NCBI GenBank assembly: GCA_964036315.1
Contig: OZ038495.1
Location: 26,310,190 to 26,374,189 of the forward strand
DNA: 64,000 bases
From: Acanthosepion esculentum
Lineage: Eukaryota; Mollusca; Cephalopoda; Sepiida; Sepiidae
Reading direction: 5' to 3'
The notes beneath the pieces were generated by a model. The model was not told the origin of the DNA and searched no databases. It worked only from the letters and a program-made list of their open reading frames with translations. Position numbers and translations under genes: made by a program. The stretch's first letter is position 1. Every line of letters begins with the position of its first letter. Positions 33,293 through 45,649 of the stretch are shown piece by piece.

Positions 33293-33870
33293 ATGTACAC
33301 TATTTACATTATTTGGACTATTGTCCTCATCTTTGTTGCTATATTTATTACAACATATTGGCAATTGTATGCTCTGGCCTTCTTCAGGTGGTTGGAATGT
33401 CAAAATGAACCCTTTATTTTGCTCACTGGGGTAGACTGTTCTAGTTTCATGTGCCATGTTTAATGGATGTCAGTTATCAGTTATCTCCTGTTTGTTCCCC
33501 TCTCCAAGTTCTCCACTGCCATAACCAGGTATTGAACTCACACTGTCACTGGATCTGTCTAATGCCTTTATCCACTGTGTCATATGTCCTTGAGGACACA
33601 TAGCATAGTGGATAAAGGTTAGATCCAGTGACAGGACCCAAAAAGTGTGAGTTCAATACCCGGTTAGGGCAGTGAATAAGAGGAATTAGCAGGAGATAAC
33701 TGATAACTGACCTCCATTAAACATGGCACATGGAACTAGAACAGTCTATCCCAGTGAGCAAAATAAAGGGTTCAGTTCAACATTCCAACCACCTGAAGAA
33801 ACATTGTAATAAATATGGTGACAAAGATGAGGACAATAGTCCGAATAATGTAAATAGTTTACCTAATTAG
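33293..33870. mobile_element. Head-to-head dimer of a tRNA-derived SINE (long palindrome)
   Basis: The two halves are reverse complements over almost 300 bp, meeting near 33592. The right half has TAGCATAGTGG (A box, 33601-33611) and GAGTTCAATACC (B box, 33649-33660); the left half has the complements at about 33572-33582 and 33529-33540. Outer parts share ACTATTGTCCTCATCTTTG. Transcripts across it would fold into a long duplex. Confidence 0.8.
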
Positions 33871-33874
33871 ATAT

Positions 33875-34735
33875 ATATTATAAAAAAAAGATGTGTGGAT
33901 ATTTGTATATAGCCTATATATATATATATATATTTCTTTTTTTTTTTCCTTCATTGCTTGACAGAATTCAAGAAATTTCTGAAAGTGTATACAGTAATTT
34001 TTTTTAATGAGAACATTGTTTATCCACTTCTTATACTAGTGAAATAACCTGATTGGTTTCTTATTGAGAAACTACTTAGAAGATGCCCTTTCATTATTTA
34101 TTTTGTGTGACTGTGTTTGAGAGAGATATATGTAGGTACCTCCACTAATTTGTGATACCCAAGATTTAAAATGAATTATAAAAATGAAAAAGCTTTAATT
34201 GAAAGCTAAAGAATTAAATTTACTATTTCTAGTAAGCACAATACTTTGGTGTATTTTAAACAGAAATTTTAATGATTGGAATCTGTTTATTTTATTTACT
34301 AAAATAGCTGATTAGGACCCTTTTTTCATTGTCTTTCATTGCAATGTAATTCTCTTGATAAAAAAAAAAAAACCTTTCAAAAATAAAATATACTTTCTGA
34401 AACTTTGAGAAATATTTGCTGATTTAAAGTATAATCTGATTTGTAATAAATAAGTTTAAAATAACACAAAAATGTATTTTTAAACCAAACAGTAGTTGTT
34501 TTTTAAGACAGCAGTCATGTTAATATGTTTGACAAGCGATAACTTGTTCTCTGGAGACTTTATTTGTAAAGCAATTTTAGAAAATCTAAGTGCCTTTTAT
34601 ATAATTTTTAAGTACTTAATAATGTTAAAATATTCTCTGTAATCTAATTTTAGGAATGTTGAATTTAAATTTACTATAGTTATCACTCTTATTTTCTCAT
34701 AATGCATATATGGTCGCTCATACTTAGAAAAATAG
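33875..34735. other. Unassigned AT-rich interval
   Basis: Only a short (AT)n at about 33916-33933 was noted; no gene or transposon domain is visible. Confidence 0.35.
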
Positions 34736-34739
34736 GAAT

Positions 34740-35510
34740 GTTTATAAACTAAAAAAAAACATTATTTAAAAAAATTTGGTAACGGTTTGTTTTAAGCTTT
34801 TCAATTTTTGATTAGTAAATATTGTTTTTACTTAATAATAATATCTAATGCAATTAAAGTAATGCAGAATTTTAAAATTTGAAACTATAAATTATTAAAA
34901 AAGAAAATGAAAACAAGTCTTTTAAAAATTCATTATTTCTCAAAAAAATTTTTTTCTTAAGACAATAGTGTCCTTAAATCTTATTTATAGAAGCAATTAA
35001 AACTTTTTCTAATTAAAAAAAATGTCAGTTTTATTGCATTTTTATTTTATGATTTGGAGCAGATTTTCGGTAAATGAGTATTTGGAAAAAAAATTGATTT
35101 AAATTCTCCAAGGAGTCCTGCTTATAACTAAAACAAATTTTGCAATTAAAATTTAATTTCTCAATTTCTTTAAATTAAGTGTGTGTGTGTGTGTGTGTGT
35201 GTGGGGGTAACATTTTAAAAAAAAATTCAAAAATAATTTAATTCTTTTGTGAATAAGTCCTGAAAGTTTCATAAAATCTGACAATTTGATATTTGCAAGA
35301 ATTTCCAAATTAATGTGCTTTGTACCAGAAAAAAAGCACTAAAACATAGTAATATTTGGCTGACTGTTGACCCAAAAAATAAAATATTTTTAACCAAAAT
35401 TTTGAACATGTTAGAAAGGATTAAAAAATTTAATAAAATACTTTGTTTTTTTTTTTTTTTCCTCTTAATAATAAGCATTTTATCAAGTGTGGGGCCTTTT
35501 GTCATCATGC
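34740..35510 (-). repeat. Interspersed repeat family copy A
   Basis: Reverse complement of the repeat at 44685-45640. Matching blocks include AGGACTTATTCACAA, GTTACCCCCAC, TTTACTAATCAA with AAAGCTT, and TTATTATTAAGAGGAAA, in the same order. In this copy the GTTACCCCCAC site has grown into the (GT)n tract at 35179-35203. No coding sequence is recognised. Confidence 0.75.
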
Positions 35511-35984
35511 TATGCTGGTTTTTTTTTTCTTTTTTTCTTCAGCGACTTAATGGAGGTACCTAGATATATGTAAGTCTCTTGCACTATGTATTAAACTATA
35601 TACAGCCAACTTTGAAACAAGATCACAATTATTTAAAATATATCCACAGGAGGATTTAAAAAAAAAAAAATTTAAAAAAATCGAATTAACATTTTAAGTG
35701 AATTCTTGCTGCTTAAACAAACACACACACAAATATTTTTATAAATATTTTAGTGGATACACGTTTGAGTAAACATTCTCGTTTTAATATTTTTAAATAT
35801 TGAACCTGTTATTAAAATAAAAAAAATATTACTCTTGGCATTATTGAACCTGCATTCTCTTATTCTGGGAATCTACCTTTTAGCCAGGCCACTTAGGTTT
35901 TTACAGCAAAAGTTGTTAGGTTAAAATCCATTAATTGCTTAAATTACTTTTACTTTTTGGTTACAAAAGATCTAGTTAGATATA

Positions 35985-36135
35985 CAGTGTAACCCGGATA
36001 TAAGAGAAACCCGGATAAGAGATTTTCTCTGGTCCCAAATTAGAGCCTGTGTTAATGTATATATAATAGACCAAACCCGGATATAAGAGACTTCTTATCT
36101 GGTCCCGACAACTCTCTTATATCCGGGTTACACTG
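35985..36135. mobile_element. 151-bp TA-flanked MITE, copy 2
   Basis: Same family as 19679-19815: CAGTGTAACCCGGATATAAG at the left, its complement at the right, TA on both sides (35983-35984 and 36136-36137). The termini here are better preserved than in copy 1. Confidence 0.9.
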
Positions 36136-36139
36136 TAGA

Positions 36140-37150
36140 CCCAGCTAACCTGGTACATTCTCACAATGTTATCCACCAACCAAGATGTATTGTCATTGTG
36201 GTGATGTTAATCTTGCAATCACCTATTTTCCTGACTGCTCATCTCTGACTTTATGGTGACATTGCCAAGTGCTGTATCTGAAAAGTTTCACAATGGTCAA
36301 TTCTAACACTAGAACACTTAGTCACTTAACAATTTGTATAGAAGGTGTAAAAACAATGAATGCATCTTCTAATATCCTCCTGGAATTTATTATCCATTTT
36401 CTGTTAATGTAACATTATAAATCATTGTATTTGCAGTGTTATAATGTAACTGGCACTTTGTAGAGAGTCTTTTTTTTTCTTTTTCAACTTCTATGTAGCG
36501 TTGCAAAAACGTAGCAGTGTCATTTTGTTAGCTGAAGATATTCTAAACTCCCAATAAGATAAGTATTTTTTTTTTTTTTTTAAATGGGTAATGAAGCCAT
36601 GTGTTGTCAAGAGTGGTAAAGAACACCTGGAAAAAAAGATGGTTTAACAGGATAAGAAAATACCTGCTGAGAAGTATGTTTATGTCTAGGCTGGTAGACA
36701 TTAAATTCATTAACAAAAAATCGAAATGATCAGTTGGGTATGTATATTCACTAAAATAACGTTTATATTAACAAAGTGATTTTGAGTTTTGAATGTTTGT
36801 GCTGTCATGTGAACATGATATTTTTGGAATTTAGAAACTGTGGTGTCATATGACTTAGTGTGGAATCTGACTTTGAATACCTATCACAAAATCAGAAGTG
36901 ATTTTGTTGGTTGTTTTGATTTACGTTACAAATTTTAGAAGCCATCTAAACTTGCTTTACAACTTGTTTTGCTGACTATTCACAAGGAACTGTTATTGTA
37001 ATTTTTCTTTAAGTCGATGCATGCAAGATGCATACATAAAATTTAAACAAGCTTGTTTATGTTATACTGATTACATATATTTCTCTTTTTCATATTTTGT
37101 AGTCTTTCTTTCCCCAGTCAGACTTAGTTTATCATCAATGGCTGTAAGTT
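36140..37150. other. Unassigned interval
   Basis: AT-rich sequence with no gene or recognised element. Confidence 0.35.
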
Positions 37151-37154
37151 GAGG

Positions 37155-37425
37155 AGGTGCTGTAAGCTTTGATGTGCAGATGGTGTAATGGATAACAAAT
37201 TGGAAATCTGATAGTCGAGTTTCAATTCCAGTTGTGGTCATTATATTCACTTACCCCCAAATACCCTTGGGAAACGTATGAATTGACCTCTTCTCTCCCC
37301 AACTGTGTATTAATTAGTAGGACTTGTATCAGTAAAATCATTATCTAAAAAAAAAAAAAATACAATCTAAAAATAGTTTCTGGCTTTAAATATCCTGCAA
37401 AAGGTTGATAAAAATCAATCAGTGC
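37155..37425 (+). mobile_element. tRNA-derived SINE
   Basis: TGGTGTAATGG at 37181-37191 (A box) and GAGTTTCAATTCC at 37217-37229 (B box), followed by ATACCCTTGGGAAA, TAGTAGGACTTGTATCA and TTTCTGGCTTTAAAT, in the same order as the copy at 9580. Confidence 0.8.
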
Positions 37426-37753
37426 TACCAGTTTGCTTACTGATTTTTACGAGGAAAAATAAGTGAAGATAGACTAATCAACAGAAGAAACTTATGATTC
37501 TTAATACATAATAAAATAAATATGTCCCCTTAAATACATTGTTTTAAAGAGGACTAATTATAATTTTTATTTTAAAAACAAAATTCATTGTACCTATGTA
37601 TAATATTTCCAAATCTCATAAGAGACTTAAAAACAAGTCTCACCAATAATGTGATTAGAATAAATTCATTCGGTTTAGAAGTTTTCATGCAAATTTATCA
37701 AGAATCATTTACAGTTATATAAAGAAATATTCATTTCTGGTAGAAAATTTGCC

Positions 37754-40700
37754 TTTCTTTCTGTAAATTTCTTTCTTTCTGTAAATTTCTTTCTTTCTGT
37801 AAATTTCTTTCTTTCTTTCTGTAAATTTCTTTCTTTCTTTCTGTAAATTTCTTTCTTTCTTTCTGTAAATTTCTTTCTTTCTTTCTGTAAATTTCTTTCT
37901 TTCTTTCTGTAAATTTCTTTCTTTCTTTCTGTAAATTTCTTTCTTTCTTTCTGTAAATTTCTTTCTTTCTTTCTGTAAATTTCTTTCTTTCTTTCTGTAA
38001 ATTTCTTTCTTTCTTTCTGTAAATTTCTTTCTTTCTTTCTGTAAATTTCTTTCTTTCTTTCTGTAAATTTCTTTCTTTCTTTCTGTAAATTTCTTTCTTT
38101 CTTTCTGTAAATTTCTTTCTTTCTTTCTGTAAATTTCTTTCTTTCTTTCTGTAAATTTCTTTCTTTCTTTCTTTCTGTAAATTTCTTTCTTTCTTTCTTT
38201 CTGTAAATTTCTTTCTTTCTTTCTTTCTGTAAATTTCTTTCTTTCTTTCTTTCTGTAAATTTCTTTCTTTCTTTCTTTCTGTAAATTTCTTTCTTTCTTT
38301 CTTTCTGTAAATTTCTTTCTTTCTTTCTTTCTGTAAATTTCTTTCTTTCTTTCTTTCTGTAAATTTCTTTCTTTCTTTCTTTCTGTAAATTTCTTTCTTT
38401 CTTTCTTTCTGTAAATTTCTTTCTTTCTTTCTTTCTGTAAATTTCTTTCTTTCTTTCTTTCTGTAAATTTCTTTCTTTCTTTCTTTCTGTAAATTTCTTT
38501 CTTTCTTTCTTTCTGTAAATTTCTTTCTTTCTTTCTTTCTGTAAATTTCTTTCTTTCTTTCTTTCTGTAAATTTCTTTCTTTCTTTCTTTCTGTAAATTT
38601 CTTTCTTTCTTTCTTTCTGTAAATTTCTTTCTTTCTTTCTTTCTGTAAATTTCTTTCTTTCTTTCTTTCTGTAAATTTCTTTCTTTCTTTCTTTCTGTAA
38701 ATTTCTTTCTTTCTTTCTGTAAATTTCTTTCTTTCTTTCTGTAAATTTCTTTCTTTCTTTCTTTCTGTAAATTTCTTTCTTTCTTTCTTTCTGTAAATTT
38801 CTTTCTTTCTTTCTTTCTGTAAATTTCTTTCTTTCTTTCTTTCTGTAAATTTCTTTCTTTCTTTCTTTCTGTAAATTTCTTTCTTTCTTTCTTTCTGTAA
38901 ATTTCTTTCTTTCTTTCTTTCTGTAAATTTCTTTCTTTCTTTCTTTCTGTAAATTTCTTTCTTTCTTTCTTTCTGTAAATTTCTTTCTTTCTTTCTTTCT
39001 GTAAATTTCTTTCTTTCTTTCTTTCTGTAAATTTCTTTCTTTCTTTCTTTCTGTAAATTTCTTTCTTTCTTTCTTTCTGTAAATTTCTTTCTTTCTTTCT
39101 TTCTGTAAATTTCTTTCTTTCTTTCTTTCTGTAAATTTCTTTCTTTCTTTCTTTCTGTAAATTTCTTTCTTTCTTTCTTTCTGTAAATTTCTTTCTTTCT
39201 TTCTTTCTGTAAATTTCTTTCTTTCTTTCTTTCTGTAAATTTCTTTCTTTCTTTCTTTCTGTAAATTTCTTTCTTTCTTTCTTTCTGTAAATTTCTTTCT
39301 TTCTTTCTTTCTGTAAATTTCTTTCTTTCTTTCTTTCTGTAAATTTCTTTCTTTCTTTCTTTCTGTAAATTTCTTTCTTTCTTTCTTTCTGTAAATTTCT
39401 TTCTTTCTTTCTTTCTGTAAATTTCTTTCTTTCTTTCTTTCTGTAAATTTCTTTCTTTCTTTCTTTCTGTAAATTTCTTTCTTTCTTTCTTTCTGTAAAT
39501 TTCTTTCTTTCTTTCTTTCTGTAAATTTCTTTCTTTCTTTCTTTCTGTAAATTTCTTTCTTTCTTTCTTTCTGTAAATTTCTTTCTTTCTTTCTTTCTTT
39601 CTGTAAATTTCTTTCTTTCTTTCTTTCTTTCTGTAAATTTCTTTCTTTCTTTCTTTCTTTCTGTAAATTTCTTTCTTTCTTTCTTTCTTTCTGTAAATTT
39701 CTTTCTTTCTTTCTTTCTTTCTGTAAATTTCTTTCTTTCTTTCTTTCTTTCTGTAAATTTCTTTCTTTCTTTCTTTCTTTCTGTAAATTTCTTTCTTTCT
39801 TTCTTTCTTTCTGTAAATTTCTTTCTTTCTTTCTTTCTTTCTGTAAATTTCTTTCTTTCTTTCTTTCTTTCTGTAAATTTCTGTAAATTTCTTTCTTTCT
39901 GTAAATTTCTGTAAATTTCTTTCTTTCTGTAAATTTCTTTCTTTCTTTCTGTAAATTTCTTTCTTTCTTTCTGTAAATTTCTTTCTTTCTTTCTGTAAAT
40001 TTCTTTCTTTCTTTCTGTAAATTTCTTTCTTTCTTTCTGTAAATTTCTTTCTTTCTTTCTGTAAATTTCTTTCTTTCTTTCTGTAAATTTCTTTCTTTCT
40101 TTCTGTAAATTTCTTTCTTTCTTTCTGTAAATTTCTTTCTTTCTTTCTGTAAATTTCTTTCTTTCTTTCTGTAAATTTCTTTCTTTCTTTCTGTAAATTT
40201 CTTTCTTTCTTTCTGTAAATTTCTTTCTTTCTTTCTGTAAATTTCTTTCTTTCTTTCTGTAAATTTCTTTCTTTCTTTCTGTAAATTTCTTTCTTTCTTT
40301 CTGTAAATTTCTTTCTTTCTTTCTGTAAATTTCTTTCTTTCTTTCTGTAAATTTCTTTCTTTCTTTCTGTAAATTTCTTTCTTTCTTTCTGTAAATTTCT
40401 TTCTTTCTTTCTGTAAATTTCTTTCTTTCTTTCTGTAAATTTCTTTCTTTCTTTCTGTAAATTTCTTTCTTTCTTTCTGTAAATTTCTTTCTTTCTTTCT
40501 GTAAATTTCTTTCTTTCTTTCTGTAAATTTCTTTCTTTCTTTCTGTAAATTTCTTTCTTTCTTTCTGTAAATTTCTTTCTTTCTTTCTGTAAATTTCTTT
40601 CTTTCTTTCTGTAAATTTCTTTCTTTCTTTCTGTAAATTTCTTTCTTTCTTTCTGTAAATTTCTTTCTTTCTTTCTGTAAATTTCTTTCTTTCTTTCTGT

Positions 40701-41960
40701 AAATTTCTTTCTTTCTTTCTGTAAATTTCTTTCTTTCTTTCTGTAAATTTCTTTCTTTCTTTCTGTAAATTTCTTTCTTTCTTTCTGTAAATTTCTTTCT
40801 TTCTTTCTGTAAATTTCTTTCTTTCTTTCTTTCTGTAAATTTCTTTCTTTCTTTCTTTCTGTAAATTTCTTTCTTTCTTTCTTTCTGTAAATTTCTTTCT
40901 TTCTTTCTTTCTGTAAATTTCTTTCTTTCTTTCTTTCTGTAAATTTCTTTCTTTCTTTCTTTCTGTAAATTTCTTTCTTTCTTTCTTTCTGTAAATTTCT
41001 TTCTTTCTTTCTTTCTGTAAATTTCTTTCTTTCTTTCTTTCTGTAAATTTCTTTCTTTCTTTCTTTCTGTAAATTTCTTTCTTTCTTTCTTTCTGTAAAT
41101 TTCTTTCTTTCTTTCTTTCTGTAAATTTCTTTCTTTCTTTCTTTCTGTAAATTTCTTTCTTTCTTTCTTTCTGTAAATTTCTTTCTTTCTTTCTTTCTGT
41201 AAATTTCTTTCTTTCTTTCTTTCTGTAAATTTCTTTCTTTCTTTCTTTCTGTAAATTTCTTTCTTTCTTTCTTTCTGTAAATTTCTTTCTTTCTTTCTTT
41301 CTGTAAATTTCTTTCTTTCTTTCTTTCTGTAAATTTCTTTCTTTCTTTCTTTCTGTAAATTTCTTTCTTTCTTTCTTTCTGTAAATTTCTTTCTTTCTTT
41401 CTTTCTGTAAATTTCTTTCTTTCTTTCTTTCTGTAAATTTCTTTCTTTCTTTCTTTCTGTAAATTTCTTTCTTTCTTTCTTTCTGTAAATTTCTTTCTTT
41501 CTTTCTTTCTGTAAATTTCTTTCTTTCTTTCTTTCTGTAAATTTCTTTCTTTCTTTCTTTCTGTAAATTTCTTTCTTTCTTTCTTTCTGTAAATTTCTTT
41601 CTTTCTTTCTTTCTGTAAATTTCTTTCTTTCTTTCTTTCTGTAAATTTCTTTCTTTCTTTCTTTCTGTAAATTTCTTTCTTTCTTTCTTTCTGTAAATTT
41701 CTTTCTTTCTTTCTTTCTGTAAATTTCTTTCTTTCTTTCTTTCTGTAAATTTCTTTCTTTCTTTCTTTCTGTAAATTTCTTTCTTTCTTTCTTTCTGTAA
41801 ATTTCTTTCTTTCTTTCTTTCTGTAAATTTCTTTCTTTCTTTCTTTCTGTAAATTTCTTTCTTTCTGTAAATTTCTTTCTTTCTTTCTTTCTGTAAATTT
41901 CTTTCTTTCTGTAAATTTCTTTCTTTCTTTCTTTCTGTAAATTTCTTTCTTTCTTTCTTT
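37754..41960. repeat. 4.2-kb (TTTC)k-TGTAAA minisatellite
   Basis: Each unit is (TTTC)k followed by TGTAAA, so its length is 4k+6. By the positions of successive GTAAA cores the order is: two 18-bp units, sixteen 22, twenty-one 26, two 22, thirty-two 26, ten 30, then 10-18-10-18, forty 22, forty 26, then 18-26-18-26. This is 171 core-to-core intervals. The + strand is pyrimidine-rich except for GTAAA. Because the minus-strand unit has no stop in any frame, a 1424-codon open frame arises; it is not a gene. Confidence 0.97.
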
Positions 41961-42009
41961 GTACATTATGATGCCGTTACATGATTGAAGTTTTAAAATG
42001 AACATACTG

Positions 42010-43050
42010 TATCTATTGTATATTTCTGGGAAAAATTCATGATTGAGTATGTCTTATAGGAAATTTTTTTTTGTCAACATGAACCAAAACTTATTCAAGC
42101 CAGGTTGGTATATTATTCTAATTTAGCTTGCCATGTGAAAGGGAAGTCTGATATTGTTTCTGGCTTTTTCCGCTGAACTAATGACATTGTACAGAACCAT
42201 AGCTGTCGATACTTGCACTTTGTCCAGTCAGCAGATGGCGTTGTGGTATGATATAAAGATTCTTCGATCTCTATTTACTGAAATGGAACATTTTTGATTT
42301 CTGTGCACTATCAGTGATAAAACCAACGCCTGATTAGCATTCAACAATTTCCTGTTTATTATAAGACAAGTAGCTGGTTAGGAAAACCATTCCCGTTATG
42401 CTGATAGGATATTGCTGTGCAGTTGTCTGTGTGTTCATTCAGTCTATAGATTTTCATGGCAGTCAGTTAAACTTCTTATTACGTATATGTTCCTTAAATA
42501 GGTAATTTACTATTAACCCGACATTAATGTTCGACTAATTTCTAGCAATTAATCTCAAGTGTCCAAGATCCTTTGCCTGGATCTCATTTCTATAATTCAA
42601 TGTAGAATTAGCTGAATCGTATTAAATGAAAACGATTTAGATTGACCAATTTACATTTTATCTAAGAAACCATATATCATGTCAATTCCAGGCTAGAGAG
42701 TGATTGGTTGAATTTTAGTCATACTGGATTTACTCTATTTTGCTAACTTAAACATATGTCCATCTTTATAGCTGATATTCAGGTGCAGGATCTTGCATAC
42801 ATGCAAATAAATCTCTTCCTCTCTCAGAAAGGATTGATTGAACTTTTGTTAAGCAAACATGGTGACCACACCATCAGAAGTCTACAGAATTCTTCTCAAA
42901 CCATTTCTGAGCCTGTTGGGTCTGATAACATGGTACATTATCCTGTCATTATTGAGGCACACACACTATAATATAATCACAATATGACGTTATATATTTA
43001 TAGGTCATAATAGAGGTCTCCCCTACTTGAGATAATGAATTATGCTGTTG
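42010..43050. other. Unassigned interval
   Basis: No gene is supported. A 71-codon open frame at 42756-42971 has no recognisable family. Confidence 0.35.
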
Positions 43051-43062
43051 TAGTAATACAGA

Positions 43063-43367
43063 GGGAGGCACGGTGGAGTAATGGATAGCGGCTTGGATTG
43101 AGGAATCGTAGAGCAGGGTTCGAATTCCAGTCGAATCCATTACATTCACTTACGTGCTAATACCCTTGGGAAAGTTATGAATCCTCTTCTTTTCCCCCAG
43201 CTATGAGTAAATAGCAGGACAGACCTGGCTCTATAGCCTTGGATGGCAACTGGGCTACCACAGAAAGACATGGAAACCTACTGCAGGAAAAAATCTGCCT
43301 CGTCAGTCATGTATTGAAAGATACATGATCGCCTAAGTGCGTATTATGCATGGTACATAATTGACAG
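43063..43367 (+). mobile_element. tRNA-derived SINE with target-site duplication
   Basis: TGGAGTAATGG at 43074-43084 (A box) and GGTTCGAATTCC at 43117-43128 (B box, close to consensus). An 11-bp duplication AGTAATACAGA flanks it at 43052-43062 and 43368-43378 without mismatch, as made by LINE-driven insertion. The body shares ATACCCTTGGGAAA with the other two SINEs, but the 3' half (GCCTTGGATGGCAACTGG onward) differs. Confidence 0.88.
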
Positions 43368-43379
43368 AGTAATACAGAT

Positions 43380-44680
43380 ATTAGCTCTATTTGGATATTT
43401 TTACTTTTATTCTATTTTTTTAAATCATTAAAACATATTCAAATTCTATATCATTTTATTTGAAGAGAATATTTATTTATTATTTAAAATAGGTTATGAA
43501 ATTAATTTCTCTAGTAAATATAAATAAGTAAATGAAAATGTCTTTCTTTTTTTTTTCTATAAAAATAAGCTTATTCAATTCAAATATATCCTTGATTTAA
43601 AAAAAAAAAATTTTTTATTTCATGTATTACATTTTTTTTTACTTCCTATTCAATTTCAATAGGTTAAACTTCATTGCTTGATCTCTCCTGCACTCTTTTC
43701 ATCTTTCACTTTCTTCTTTTCCTCTATCTCTCCCTCATAACTCTCCATACTTCAGTATTCTCTCATTCTTTTTCATTTACTTGAGTGATTCAAAAGGATT
43801 TTAGTTGTCTGATATTCCTGCGTTCTCAAAACTGTTGATGCCACCATCTCATCAGGTCATCTGCTACAACGTGAAATAAAACTCCATTCAATGGTGACTA
43901 GATTGTTGTCTGTTTAATATTCAGGAACTGAAGAGGTGTTGTAAAGTTCACAGTTCGACCCACTTCCCAAAACCTGACTAAATGACCGAGCATTATTATT
44001 TATTTATTTTTTTTTTTTAAGGGCTTCCTGATTGGGTTTTAGATCTTTTCAATGCCTCCTCCGTGACAGAGGAAATACTGAGCAGCTTAAAGATTTCGAT
44101 AGTTTATAAGAACAATTATTTACATCATTTCTCATTTTTCACTTAGCTATTTATTTACTAGCATAGTATCTCTAAAAATGATTGGATAAATTATACTAAT
44201 ATAAAATTAAAAAGCAATGTGTATCCATCTATTAAAAAAAAAAACTAAAATTTTTAATGTCAAGTTCCGCATAAAACCGAATCACCTTATGTAAGAAAGA
44301 AAACTCTAATTCCTTTATCATTCCTTGCCTGAATTTCTCGCTTACATTAAAAAGTTTTAAACTTCTTCGCTATACGTACTGTATATGAAGTAATTGCTAA
44401 TGGTGCCGTGCTTTTGTATTACCCGTTGTGTTGAAAATAAAGGGAGTAATGGAAAGAACTAAGTTTCCAACTAAAGATGCAAGCATTGAAAACCATGTCA
44501 ATGTGTCCAAAGTAGCGCACAAATGTCGCGGAGGAAATTTAATTTTTCTCTATGCAATAAAATAAATTTGCAGAGGTATTTGTTTCATTTGTAACTACAA
44601 TAATGGTTTGTTGGGTTCATGATAAAGTGTTTTTCAAGAGTGAGAAAACATTAAATTAGGTTGCTCCAAAGACTTGTTAA
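43380..44680. other. Unassigned interval
   Basis: AT-rich, no gene or element recognised. Confidence 0.35.
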
Positions 44681-44684
44681 AACA

Positions 44685-45640
44685 TGAGCATAGATGAGGA
44701 AGAAAATAGCCCCAAACTTTATGAAAACAAAATTATTGTCAAAATGTTTATTATTAAGAGGAAAGACCAAATGATTTTTTTTTTTTTTTTGATTATTAAA
44801 TTATTAATTTTTTTAATTTTTTTTTTTTTATCCTTTTTAGAATGTTTGAAATTTTGGTTGAAAATATTTTATTTATTTATTTATTTTTTTTGCATGAATA
44901 AGGGACCATAAATTAGTATAGGACAATTTCACATCTTTTTTTTTTTTTTTTTTGCAGTGATTTTGCAAAAATCAAATAATTGTTGGATTTTAATGAAACT
45001 GTCAGGACTTATTCACAAGTGAATGAAATTATTTTAGAAATGTTTCTTTTTTAGAAAACATCTGTAAATATTTTCTTTTTTTTTTATCTGTTACCCCCAC
45101 TTATTTAATTTTTTGAAATTTTGAGAAATTCATTTTTTTATAGCTTAATGTTAAACACTGAACTACTTGAAGAATTTAAATCAATTTTTTTTTTTTTGTA
45201 AAACAAGAGCCCTAGTTACCAAAAGTTTGTTTATCATAAAATAAAAAAATTCAATATAACTAAGACATTATTTAATTAGAAAAGGTTTTAATTGCTTTTA
45301 TGAATAAGATATATTATGGACATTAGCATAGTACATTATTTATAAAAGCAATTAAAAGCTTTTCTAATTAAGTAATATCTTAGTTTTATTGCAATTTTTG
45401 TCTTAAGAAAACTTCTTTATTTATTTTATTTTTTTTTTTTTTAACGAATAATGAATTTTTACAAGAATTGTTTTTATTTTAAAATTAGAATGTAAAGTTT
45501 TAATTTAAAAAATTCTGTATTAATTTGTATGGGTTAAATGATGTTATTAAGTAAAAACTATATTTACTAATCAATGGAAAAGCTTACTAAAATTCAGTGA
45601 CCCTTAGTATTTTAAAAAGAATTTTGAACTTGTGTGTGTG
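44685..45640 (+). repeat. Interspersed repeat family copy B, with central hairpin
   Basis: Inverted relative to copy A at 34740-35510. It contains a palindrome at 45251-45393 whose arms read AACTAAGACATTATTTAATT and its near complement. Only one arm is evident in copy A. Long T runs interrupt it. Class unknown. Confidence 0.7.
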
Positions 45641-45649
45641 TGTGTGTAA

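Noticed and set aside
37754..41960. CRISPR array
   Set aside because: The unit is a gradual simple repeat without unique spacers, and the DNA is animal.
37731..42005. A 1424-codon open frame on the minus strand rich in Lys, Glu and Arg
   Set aside because: It is produced by a minisatellite whose unit lacks stops in all frames; the reading cycles through all three frames as unit length changes. No host gene features are present.
42756..42971. A 71-codon frame as a small gene
   Set aside because: No recognisable family, no start or splice evidence, and an isolated position among repeats.
43300..43325. CUGACGA on the minus strand within the SINE
   Set aside because: The core box fits CUGANGA but no GAAA follows at helix-II distance.
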